This document shows, piece after piece, positions 1-5,607 of a DNA stretch of 6,840 nt (position 1 is its first letter; each line of letters begins with the position of its first letter). Location of the stretch: NCBI GenBank assembly GCA_030600525.1, contig JAUVLX010000187.1, forward strand, positions 1 to 6,840, written 5' to 3'. A program made the translations under genes and the position numbers. Source of the stretch: Desulfobulbus sp. Lineage in GTDB: Bacteria > Desulfobacterota > Desulfobulbia > Desulfobulbales > Desulfobulbaceae. The notes beneath the pieces were generated by a model. The model did not search any database, was not told where the DNA came from, and saw only the letters and a list, made by a program, of their open reading frames with translations.

Positions 1-144
1 ATGGCTGTCTGGGAAGGCAACACCTCAGTCGTAGAAACTCTTATTACGAAGGGTGCAAAAATAGATAAAAAAGCAATGAAGTTTGCACGACAGAAAAACC
101 GTCATGAAATCCTACGGATGCTAGAAAAAAAAGGAACTGAGTAG
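1..144 (+). CDS. Ankyrin-repeat protein, C-terminal fragment
   Basis: The reading frame is open from the first base and stops at TAG 142-144, giving 47 residues. It reads as the end of an ankyrin array. Residues 1-20 (MAVWEGNTSVVETLITKGAK) match the helix-turn-helix part of the repeat consensus: A-x-x-G-N/H-x-x-V-V-x-x-L-I-x-x-G-A. Residues 22-47 read as a capping repeat (AMKFARQKNRHEILRMLEKKG) whose usual D-x-x-G-x-T loop is shortened. Ankyrin repeats mediate protein-protein contacts, so the partner and role cannot be inferred from this piece. The ATG at base 1 is probably an internal Met, because a complete protein would need several more repeats upstream; the gene is taken as truncated by the window edge. 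Nothing follows it in operon spacing. An 18-bp stem-loop begins 41 bp after the stop. Confidence 0.72.
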   Translation: MAVWEGNTSVVETLITKGAKIDKKAMKFARQKNRHEILRMLEKKGTE

Positions 145-570
145 AAGAATAATGTTGAGAGGGGTCAGGTAGAGGTTGTATGAGGTAAGGTTAATAGGTG
201 GCAAAAATGCTGCCCGTTAACCTTATTCCTGTAAATTTTCGAGGAGCACAGGAAGAATTTACACTTTTCTTTTCCGATACCTAAAGCCAACTTACCGATT
301 CTTTCAATGTTGGGTATTTGACCGAACGCGGTTGATACTCGTCTTCCGGAAACCCCAATGCACAGCCATCTAATGCATATTCTCCGACCCACCGAAAAGG
401 GATCTGAGCTCTTTATTCGCTTTTCGGAGTCGCCTGGGCCCCTTATTTGAGATACGGATACCCAGCCTATGAGATACTTCCTGGCAAAATTTTCCGCTAC
501 CGGTCAACTGCCCTCTCTGGAGTGCATCTCTAATCACTTGATCTCTGCTTCAGAAATTGGGTCACACAAC
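145..570. other. Gene-poor stretch with stem-loops, no supported gene
   Basis: No convincing coding sequence lies between the ankyrin gene and the antitoxin pseudogene. The ORFs here are short and resemble no family I know. What can be seen is secondary structure: the stem-loop at 186-225; interleaved inverted repeats TTCCTG/CAGGAA (226-231 and 249-254) and GTAAATT/AATTTAC (231-237 and 256-262); and a perfect 8-bp inverted repeat CCGAAAAG/CTTTTCGG (392-399 and 420-427). An 8-bp direct repeat TGAGATAC occurs at 448-455 and 470-477. This could be decayed mobile DNA or an untranslated structured region. A BrnT-type toxin gene, which normally precedes the antitoxin family found at 571, is not recognisable here. 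Confidence 0.5.
186..225. other. Long stem-loop, possible terminator for the ankyrin gene
   Basis: Left arm 186-203 pairs with right arm 208-225 around an AAAA loop (204-207). It has 18 positions: one A-C mismatch, three G-T wobbles, and the rest Watson-Crick, including the perfect outer 9 bp TAAGGTTAA/TTAACCTTA. It lies 41 bp after the ankyrin stop codon. It is not followed by a clean T-run, so an intrinsic terminator role is possible but not shown. It could instead be an mRNA 3'-end stabiliser or a repeat-element hairpin. Confidence 0.45.
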
Positions 571-795
571 ATGAAAGCTAAAGATTTTGATAAAAAGTTT
601 GAATTAGGTGAGGACTTGACCGATAATCTTGATTTTTCAAAAGCTAGAAGAGTGAACCAGGAACCTAAACGGGTCAATATTGATTTTCCTACATGAGTAG
701 TAGAGGACCTTGATAAACACCCAAAACGACTTGGTATAACTCGCCAGGCTCTAGTAAAGGTTTAGGTAGCGGAGAAACTTAAAGAAGCTGCCTAA
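571..795 (+). pseudogene. BrnA/CopG-type antitoxin pseudogene with two in-frame stops
   Basis: Read through its stops, frame 571-795 gives a 74-residue product that looks like the small CopG/BrnA-type antitoxins of type II toxin-antitoxin pairs. It starts MKAKDFDKKFELGEDLTDNL, continues with a D-F-S-K-A-R-R segment and Q-E-P-K-R-V-N-I-D-F-P. A ribbon-helix-helix-like tail follows: DLD..PKRLGITRQALVKV.VAEKL. Codon 42 is TGA (694-696) and codon 65 is TAG (763-765). In this family both positions (after FPT, and in KVW-AE) are normally Trp, so each stop is one G-to-A change from TGG. No frameshift is present and the final stop is TAA 793-795. No Shine-Dalgarno sequence precedes the ATG, and no BrnT-like RNase toxin is recognisable on either side. 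An intact product would bind and neutralise the toxin and repress its own promoter; this copy should give only a 41-residue N-terminal peptide. Family assignment is from memory of the consensus. Confidence 0.8.
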
Positions 796-953
796 TGTCG
801 CGTCAACGATGAAATCGTCGAAATATATTCATACTAAATCCTGCTTAGGAGACTTTTGAAAGTAACGAATTTTGATCAAAAGGAGGTAAGCTTCGGCGTG
901 AATGGATCCGATCTCTCTGGACAAACAACGTGTCTGTGCCGATCAGCTCACCC

Positions 954-1212
954 CGGCTTTGTTCAATGCCGGAATAAAGCTGACCAGCCACATAAGGAGT
1001 TGTCCGGAAATAACTTGAACATCTCGCATCGCATTTTCAGGTCATCTTTGGCTGATCTTCAATCACAAAGTCCTCAACGTAGCACAACTATAGTGCATAG
1101 CAGCTGAGTTGAGCCATCATGTACGGCTAACTTACCAGTCTATCGACACAGAGCGAGTCGAAAGCGTATCGCTTCACCAGCTAGGGACTATACGTCTGCG
1201 GCTTTGTTCAAT
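954..1212. repeat. Pair of 14-bp direct repeats CGGCTTTGTTCAAT
   Basis: The same 14-mer occurs at 954-967 and 1199-1212 in the same orientation. Weaker similarity follows for about 25 bp: AAAGCTGACC after the first copy and AAAGCTAACC after the second, at slightly different spacing. The GGCTTTGTT-AAT core resembles the terminal inverted repeats of IS5/IS903-group elements as I remember them (GGCTTTGTTGAATAAATC). No transposase is present, so these may be leftover element ends; the match is short and the assignment tentative. Confidence 0.4.
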
Positions 1213-1277
1213 TAGATCACCCAAAGCTAACCTAAACATGAGCGCGATATTGTCCAACTTATTTACGGACAGCTCCT
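995..1277. mobile_element. Degenerate MITE-like inverted-repeat element
   Basis: The left arm, from 995 rightwards (AGGAGTTGTCCGGAAATAAC...), is matched on the opposite strand by the right arm ending at 1277, which reads AGGAGCTGTCCGTAAATAAG... on the minus strand. Between 996-1021 and the complement of 1251-1276, 22 of 26 positions agree. The similarity continues after a 2-nt gap into ATCGC/CTCGC. The arms point inwards like terminal inverted repeats and enclose about 280 bp without a transposase. This is the size and layout of a non-autonomous element. No target-site duplication is obvious, and the arms have diverged, so it is probably dead. The right end lies 12 bp from the 3' end of the esterase gene. 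Confidence 0.5.
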
Positions 1278-1288
1278 GAGCATTCTTT

Positions 1289-1951
1289 TTAGGCCCTCAG
1301 CCGCTCCTGCAGCCAGCTCGATATATGACCAATCTGCTGTGGGCAAACATTATGCGCCATCGGATATGTTCTATACTGTACTTTGTATCCCAGAGCAGTG
1401 AGTTCTTCTGCTGCCTTTATACCTAAAGGTTCAGGAACAACTGGATCCTGAGTACCATGCTGAATCTCTATGGGAATGGCAGAGTTTGCCTGATTTCGCT
1501 CAATGGTCTCACTGGTGGCAAAATAGGTAGACATTGCCAACAGGCCTCCCAGTGGCTTAGGATAGGTCAATGCAAGCTGATAGGCAACCGCCCCTCCCTG
1601 GGAAAACCCTGCTAATAAAATACGCTCACTGGCAATCCCGCTCTCTATTTCAGCGTCAACGAATCCTCGCACCTTCTCGGCAGAAGCCATCAGCTGGGTA
1701 GCATCCACCTTCCTGTTGATGTCCATTTCAAAAATGTCGAACCAGGCAGGCATCACATATCCGTTATTGACGGTCACCGGGATCTTTGGTGCATGGGGAA
1801 AAATGAATTTGACTTGCAACTCTTGAGGCAGACGCAGTTCTGGGACAATCGGCGCAAAATCATTACCGTCGGCACCAAGTCCATGGAGCCATATGATTGC
1901 GGCATCAGGATTGGGTCCGGTAGTTTGCTCTATAGCTGGCAAGAGGGACAT
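1289..1951 (-). CDS. Carboxylesterase/phospholipase-type alpha/beta hydrolase
   Basis: This 220-residue protein is full length for the Abhydrolase_2 (phospholipase/carboxylesterase, acyl-protein thioesterase-like) family. Near the N-terminus it has the oxyanion-hole region WLHGLGADGNDF (21-32). The nucleophile elbow GFSQGG (115-120) makes Ser117 the nucleophile. HGTQDPVVP (165-173) places the acid at Asp169, and AHNVCP (199-204) the base at His200, so the catalytic triad is complete. Bacterial members hydrolyse short- to medium-chain carboxylic esters and sometimes lysophospholipids; the natural substrate cannot be told from sequence. No signal peptide is seen, so it is probably cytosolic. 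The start is supported by AAGGAG (complement of 1962-1967) 10 nt upstream of the ATG. It is 205 bp from the acyltransferase upstream, with a hairpin repeat between, so it is probably transcribed separately. It ends at TAA, and the decayed inverted-repeat element begins 12 bp beyond. Confidence 0.93.
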   Translation of the reverse strand: MSLLPAIEQTTGPNPDAAIIWLHGLGADGNDFAPIVPELRLPQELQVKFIFPHAPKIPVTVNNGYVMPAWFDIFEMDINRKVDATQLMASAEKVRGFVDAEIESGIASERILLAGFSQGGAVAYQLALTYPKPLGGLLAMSTYFATSETIERNQANSAIPIEIQHGTQDPVVPEPLGIKAAEELTALGYKVQYRTYPMAHNVCPQQIGHISSWLQERLRA

Positions 1952-1995
1952 TATGTATATTCTCCTTGATTGAGGGTACTATTAAAAAATTAGAT

Positions 1996-2112
1996 ATTTA
2001 GTCCAAGATTAAGGCATGCGCAAAAAAATACCGCAGGCATATAAATAATATCGGAGTCTACGCTTACCTCTGAGGATATTTTTTTAAGCATAACGCAGAT
2101 ATTGGACTAAAT
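1996..2112. repeat. Dispersed hairpin element, copy A, with outer inverted repeat
   Basis: The core at 2011-2095 is shared with 6693-6776, including 23 identical bases (2048-2070 = 6729-6751). An outer helix pairs AAAAAAATA (2022-2030) with TATTTTTTT (2077-2085), and ATGC with GCAT further out. An inner hairpin pairs TCGGAG (2051-2056) with CTCTGA (2068-2073) around an 11-nt loop. This copy also has a perfect 11-bp outer inverted repeat, ATTTAGTCCAA (1996-2006) and TTGGACTAAAT (2102-2112), making a palindromic unit of 117 bp flanked by TTAAAAAATT-like sequence on both sides. It lies 61 bp after the acyltransferase stop and upstream of the esterase start. A- and T-runs on the two arms would give a terminator-like hairpin in either direction. 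It could be a MITE, a terminator, or a structured RNA. Confidence 0.72.
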
Positions 2113-2156
2113 AACAATTTTTTAAAGTGGCCTAGAGTCTATTGATATGACCTGGT

Positions 2157-2705
2157 CTATGACGAATCGTCTTCCAAACGATATTTTTTATGATTTAGAA
2201 AATGCTGCAGTTCCGTATCAGTTACATCCCTTCGCTCTCCCACTTTCCGAGCAGGATTACCAGCCCAGATCTCCCAGGGCTGTGGATTTTTGGTCAAAAC
2301 AGATCCGGCCCCTACCACCACGCCATCGGGTATATGGGTCACCTGGTACAGAATTATAGACCCATCATGAATCCAGACATCGCTCCCGATTTTCTTGTCC
2401 TGCCAAATAACACCATGCTCCTCTTCCAGGGCCAACAGAGGACTTTTCCCAAAATGGATGTGATCATGGGTGTAGACCCTTACCCTGGCCCCAATATTAG
2501 ACCATGCCCCCACCTGGATTGAGCCGGTGCAATCCAGCAGAGCAAAACGGCTTATCATCACATTGGTCTCCCGCTCCGGGGATTGAAAGACCTCTGGCGT
2601 TAAAACCAAGCTGCCGGCATGAATATGCTTATGAGGATATCTAACAGCCACATTCAATGCTCTGTCCAACTGCTGCCTGGTAAGGGTGGTAGAACGATAC
2701 TCCAT
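2157..2705 (-). CDS. Hexapeptide-repeat acyltransferase (maltose/galactoside O-acetyltransferase-like)
   Basis: This 182-residue protein has left-handed beta-helix hexapeptide repeats, seen in IQVGAWSNIGARVRVYTHDHIHFGK (63-87) and IGSDVWIHDGSIIL, IPDGVVVGAGSVLTKN (106-140). THDHIH (79-84) supplies the His expected as catalytic base in xenobiotic/maltose acetyltransferase relatives. The C-terminal AGNPARKVGER (148-158) is the usual coenzyme-A-side motif of this superfamily. Such enzymes work as trimers and transfer acetyl or another acyl group from acyl-CoA to a sugar or similar hydroxyl or amine; the acceptor cannot be deduced. The first 50 residues show no recognisable motif. It starts 17 bp after the pepN stop, with AAGGA (complement of 2717-2721) 11 nt before the ATG, so it is probably the second gene of a pepN transcript. 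The stop is TAG 2157-2159. No surface-polysaccharide genes are visible nearby to hint at a substrate. Confidence 0.88.
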   Translation of the reverse strand: MEYRSTTLTRQQLDRALNVAVRYPHKHIHAGSLVLTPEVFQSPERETNVMISRFALLDCTGSIQVGAWSNIGARVRVYTHDHIHFGKSPLLALEEEHGVIWQDKKIGSDVWIHDGSIILYQVTHIPDGVVVGAGSVLTKNPQPWEIWAGNPARKVGERRDVTDTELQHFLNHKKYRLEDDSS

Positions 2706-2722
2706 TACAACACTTATCCTTC

Positions 2723-5365
2723 TTACAATTGCAGGGAACGGTTGACGATCTCGCTCACATCCCCAGACAAAGTTGACGTATCCTGCAGGCGCTGGAGCTG
2801 TTGTTTTATCAATTCCTGCCTGGACGCATCATAGCGACGCCATTGGGTCAACGGAGTAGCTAGCCGGGCTGCAATCTGCGGGTTCAACGGGTCGAGGGCA
2901 AGAATAACATCGCCAAGAAAAACATAGCCCTTGCCATCTGCGGCATGAAATTGGGCATGATTGGCACTGCAAAAGGCTCCTATCAGCGAACGTACCTTGT
3001 TAGGATTCTTGAGGCTGAATACCTCATGCTCCATCAGACTGCGCACCCGTTCCAGAGTTCCCGGTAAAATGCAGGTAGCCTGTAGTATAAGCCACTTATC
3101 CATGACCAGGGGATCCTGATGCCATTTGTCATAAAAATCGGCCAGCAGCTTTCCCCCCTGCTCCTGATCTGTATTGACCACGCTTTGCAGAGCGGCAATA
3201 GTATCGGTCATGTTATCACTTGAGCTATATTGCTCCAGCCCAATATTTATTTTTTCAGCCGCCTTGTTTGCCAGAAGATAGCCAAGACAACAATTCTTCA
3301 ATGCCCTCTCCCCGACTTGCTTGGGTGCATATTGATACTTGGTATCGGTTTGCAACAATGTATACCGTTTCTCAAACAGCGGAGCGAGTTCCCTGGCAAT
3401 CTGCTCACGAAATTGATTACGCACGTTGAATACAATGACCGGATCAACAACCTCCAGCTGCTGGCTGATCCAATTTTCCGATGGCAACATCAAGGCCATA
3501 GCAAGCAATGCAGGATCACTTGCGGTATCTTCCAAGAGTGCCCTCGTTCCATCGATAAGCACAGGAGCAACGCTTACCTCTTTTTCCGGATTATACTTTT
3601 TTATTTGCTCAAGAATACAAGAAAGACTCAGTTCCTGGGCAGCATCCCAGCGATTAAAAGGGTCAGCATCATTGGCCATGAGAAAGGCCAATTCCTCGGG
3701 CGAGCGTTGAAAATCCACCAGTACTGGAGCTGAAAAATTCCGCAAAAAAGAAAGTACTGGTTCCTGCTCCAGGTCAGTAAAAATAAAATCTTGTTTCTCC
3801 TGTGACAACGACAGCACGACTGTTCCTGCTTCATCAGCCACCTCGCCGGACGCTGCCTGCGGAGTGATCACCTGACCCTGCTTGTCAAGCAGTCCGATAC
3901 TCAGTGGCATAAAGAAAGGATTTTTTTCTTTGGCTTCCGGAGTAGCAGGGCAAGATTGTTCTACATGGACCGTAAATCGTTTCGCCGCCTCATCAAAGGA
4001 CGTGGTAACCTTCAGTTTAGGGGTACCAGCCTGGCTGTACCAATTTTTAAACTGGCTAAAATCAAAGCTATTGGCATCTGCCATGGCCTGGGCAAAATCG
4101 TCACAGGTTACGGCCTGACCATCGTGGCGTTGAAAATACAAATCCATACCCTTTCTAAACCCCTGGGCACCGAGAAAAGTATGCATCATGCGAATAACTT
4201 CTGCACCCTTGTTATACACAGTCAGGGTATAGAAATTATTGATCTCCACAAAAGAAGCCGGGCGAACTGGATGGGCCATGGGCCCTCCGTCCTCTCTGAA
4301 CTGTAGGGAACGGATGATATTAACATCCTGAATCCGCTTAACAGCCCGTGAACCCATGTCCGCAGAAAACTCCTGATCTCTGAAAACTGTCAGCCCTTCC
4401 TTAAGGCTCAGCTGAAACCAATCCCGGCAGGTAATTCTGTTGCCGGTCCAGTTATGGAAATATTCGTGGCCGATAACCCCCTCAATGCCATCAAAGTCGT
4501 TGTCGGTCGCTGTTTCGGGAGTGGCTAACACATACTTGGAATTAAAGACGTTCAAGCCTTTATTTTCCATGGCTCCCATATTGAAATCATCCACAGCAAC
4601 AATCATAAAGGTATCAAGATCATATTCCCGGCCAAAGACCTGCTCATCCCACTGCATGGATTTTTTCAAAGATGCCATGGCATGACCGCACTTTTCCTTA
4701 TTTCTCTCTTCAACAAAGATGCGTAATTCTATGTTACGGCCACTGACAGTTGTGAACTCATCATCAATACTGACAAGATTCCCGGCTACCAAAGCAAAGA
4801 GGTAAGACGGTTTTTTAAAAGGATCGTTCCATGTGGCAAAATGTCGGCCATCCTCAAGGGTGCCGGAATCAATCAGGTTACCGTTAGACAGCAACACAGG
4901 ACAGGTCGCCTTGTCTGCGACAATGGTAGTGGTAAACACGCTCATCACATCGGGACGATCGGGGAAACAGGTGATCCGTCGAAACCCCTCTGCCTCGCAC
5001 TGGGTACAATAGTTACCGGAAGAAAGATACAACCCTTCAAGGGCGGTGTTGGCAGAGGGATTAATGAGCGTTTCGATCTCAATGGTAAAGACCTGCTCCG
5101 GTACCTTGCAAATTTCCAACACCCCATCGCTAAAAGTATATTCAGGTTCCTGCAATGTGCGTCCTTCCAGCACCACTTTTTCAAGTTTCAGGTGCTCGCC
5201 ATTGAGCCGCAACGGCCTGCTGTTATCCGTATTGGGTCGACATACCAGCCGGGAGTGCACCCTGGTCGTGATGGGATCGAGTTCGAAACGGAGATGCACC
5301 TCCTCGAACAGGTAATGCGGTGTACTGTAACCCTTGAGGAAAATTTCTTTTTTAGCGATTGTCAT
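2723..5365 (-). CDS. pepN: Aminopeptidase N (M1 family zinc metallopeptidase)
   Basis: This 880-residue protein is close in length to E. coli PepN (870) and appears complete. It removes N-terminal residues from peptides in the cytosol during peptide turnover. The exopeptidase motif GAMEN is at 264-268. The zinc site HEYFH is at 300-304 (His300, His304, general base Glu301), with third ligand Glu323 in LKEGLT. The transition-state Tyr is Tyr384 (LTVYNKG). Gln122 and Glu124 in QCEAEG match the N-terminal-amine and S1 residues of E. coli PepN, and Met263 before GAMEN matches its cushion Met260. All of these run at a constant +3 offset. The order is an N-terminal beta domain (about 1-195), the catalytic domain (about 196-450), then the middle beta and C-terminal alpha-helical (DUF3458-type) domains. 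There is no signal peptide. AGGAC (complement of 5372-5376) lies 6 nt upstream of the ATG. It is first in a likely operon with the acyltransferase and divergent from the flavoprotein gene. Confidence 0.97.
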   Translation of the reverse strand: MTIAKKEIFLKGYSTPHYLFEEVHLRFELDPITTRVHSRLVCRPNTDNSRPLRLNGEHLKLEKVVLEGRTLQEPEYTFSDGVLEICKVPEQVFTIEIETLINPSANTALEGLYLSSGNYCTQCEAEGFRRITCFPDRPDVMSVFTTTIVADKATCPVLLSNGNLIDSGTLEDGRHFATWNDPFKKPSYLFALVAGNLVSIDDEFTTVSGRNIELRIFVEERNKEKCGHAMASLKKSMQWDEQVFGREYDLDTFMIVAVDDFNMGAMENKGLNVFNSKYVLATPETATDNDFDGIEGVIGHEYFHNWTGNRITCRDWFQLSLKEGLTVFRDQEFSADMGSRAVKRIQDVNIIRSLQFREDGGPMAHPVRPASFVEINNFYTLTVYNKGAEVIRMMHTFLGAQGFRKGMDLYFQRHDGQAVTCDDFAQAMADANSFDFSQFKNWYSQAGTPKLKVTTSFDEAAKRFTVHVEQSCPATPEAKEKNPFFMPLSIGLLDKQGQVITPQAASGEVADEAGTVVLSLSQEKQDFIFTDLEQEPVLSFLRNFSAPVLVDFQRSPEELAFLMANDADPFNRWDAAQELSLSCILEQIKKYNPEKEVSVAPVLIDGTRALLEDTASDPALLAMALMLPSENWISQQLEVVDPVIVFNVRNQFREQIARELAPLFEKRYTLLQTDTKYQYAPKQVGERALKNCCLGYLLANKAAEKINIGLEQYSSSDNMTDTIAALQSVVNTDQEQGGKLLADFYDKWHQDPLVMDKWLILQATCILPGTLERVRSLMEHEVFSLKNPNKVRSLIGAFCSANHAQFHAADGKGYVFLGDVILALDPLNPQIAARLATPLTQWRRYDASRQELIKQQLQRLQDTSTLSGDVSEIVNRSLQL

Positions 5366-5460
5366 AAAAACGTCCTGTATATTAAAAAATAATCAAAATT
5401 TATTAACGATAGATGATGATCACTTTTTCGCAAAAAGGCAATGATTAGTAGGGAACTATC

Positions 5461-5474
5461 TGGTATCAATACCA
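5461..5474. promoter_or_regulatory. Palindrome in the divergent intergenic region, possible operator
   Basis: TGGTATCAATACCA has perfect 6-bp arms (TGGTAT/ATACCA) around a CA centre. It sits in the 232-bp gap between the divergent pepN (start 5365) and flavoprotein (start 5598) genes, in AT-rich DNA, where promoters of both should lie. An operator for a dimeric regulator is possible but inferred only from symmetry and location. A 20-bp window that includes it (5456-5475) recurs at 16/20 identity at 6780-6799, so it may instead be part of a repeat. I could not place a convincing -35/-10 pair for either gene. Confidence 0.3.
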
Positions 5475-5520
5475 TATTATTAATGGAGCGTATTCAACCT
5501 ACTGACTTTTAGGAATTGGT

Positions 5521-5607
5521 ATGGTAATGTCCTCCCCCTTCACCCCCACCCTTGACATTACAGCGCGTCGCTCAACCTCCTCATTTACTATGGTTTTATG
5601 GTACTAA
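5521..5607 (+). CDS. Possible 28-codon leader ORF overlapping the flavoprotein start
   Basis: AGGA (5511-5514) is spaced 6 nt from ATG 5521. The frame runs 28 codons to TAA 5605-5607, encoding MVMSSPFTPTLDITARRS-STSSFTMVLWY-like sequence with no known family. It overlaps the flavoprotein start (5598) by 10 nt, in the arrangement ATGGTACTAA. The flavoprotein has no recognisable Shine-Dalgarno sequence of its own, so translation of this leader could deliver ribosomes to it by termination-reinitiation. It may equally be a chance ORF; no codon-run or attenuator hairpin stands out. Confidence 0.3.
   Translation: MVMSSPFTPTLDITARRSTSSFTMVLWY

Larger units (their letters stand above)
796..1288. other. 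Decayed intergenic DNA with mobile-element remnants
   Basis: This 493-bp stretch between the antitoxin pseudogene and the esterase 3' end has no gene I can support. A good SD-like AAAGGAGG (879-886) precedes a GTG at 898, but that frame ends at 1107 and resembles nothing known. A neighbouring frame (902-1018, 38 codons) has protein-like composition and then hits stops. The repeats described separately (995-1277 inverted, 954-967/1199-1212 direct) suggest overlapping remnants of small transposable elements. Confidence 0.5.

Noticed and set aside
469..570. Tail of a BrnT toxin upstream of the antitoxin (HLISASEIGSHN region)
   Set aside because: Only a vague likeness to the I-S-A-R segment of BrnT ends. 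No BrnT core is found in any frame.
694..765. Recoding of TGA and TAG as Trp in the antitoxin
   Set aside because: The flavoprotein gene ends with TGA and the acyltransferase with TAG, and all Trp codons in the four intact genes are TGG, so both codons behave as stops here.
882..891. GGAGGTAAGC matching the reverse complement of the dispersed hairpin core
   Set aside because: Only 10 bases match, and flanking sequence does not follow the element, so this is likely coincidence.
902..1018. 38-codon frame MDPISLDKQRVCADQ... with protein-like composition
   Set aside because: It has no properly spaced ribosome-binding site, ends inside the left arm of the inverted repeat, and I cannot link it to a known protein. 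At most it is a transposase scrap.
856..1107. ORF of 83 codons (or from GTG 898 with AAAGGAGG upstream)
   Set aside because: It has no family resemblance, runs into the decayed inverted-repeat element, and has low-complexity Ser-rich composition at the end. It is probably a chance frame.
2147..5392. Several ORFs of 70-180 codons opposite pepN and the acyltransferase
   Set aside because: They lie wholly or almost wholly opposite well-supported genes and show no family resemblance, so they are antisense shadows.
5552..5557. TTGACA as a -35 box for the flavoprotein gene
   Set aside because: No -10-like sequence lies at 16-18 bp; that position is ACCTCC.
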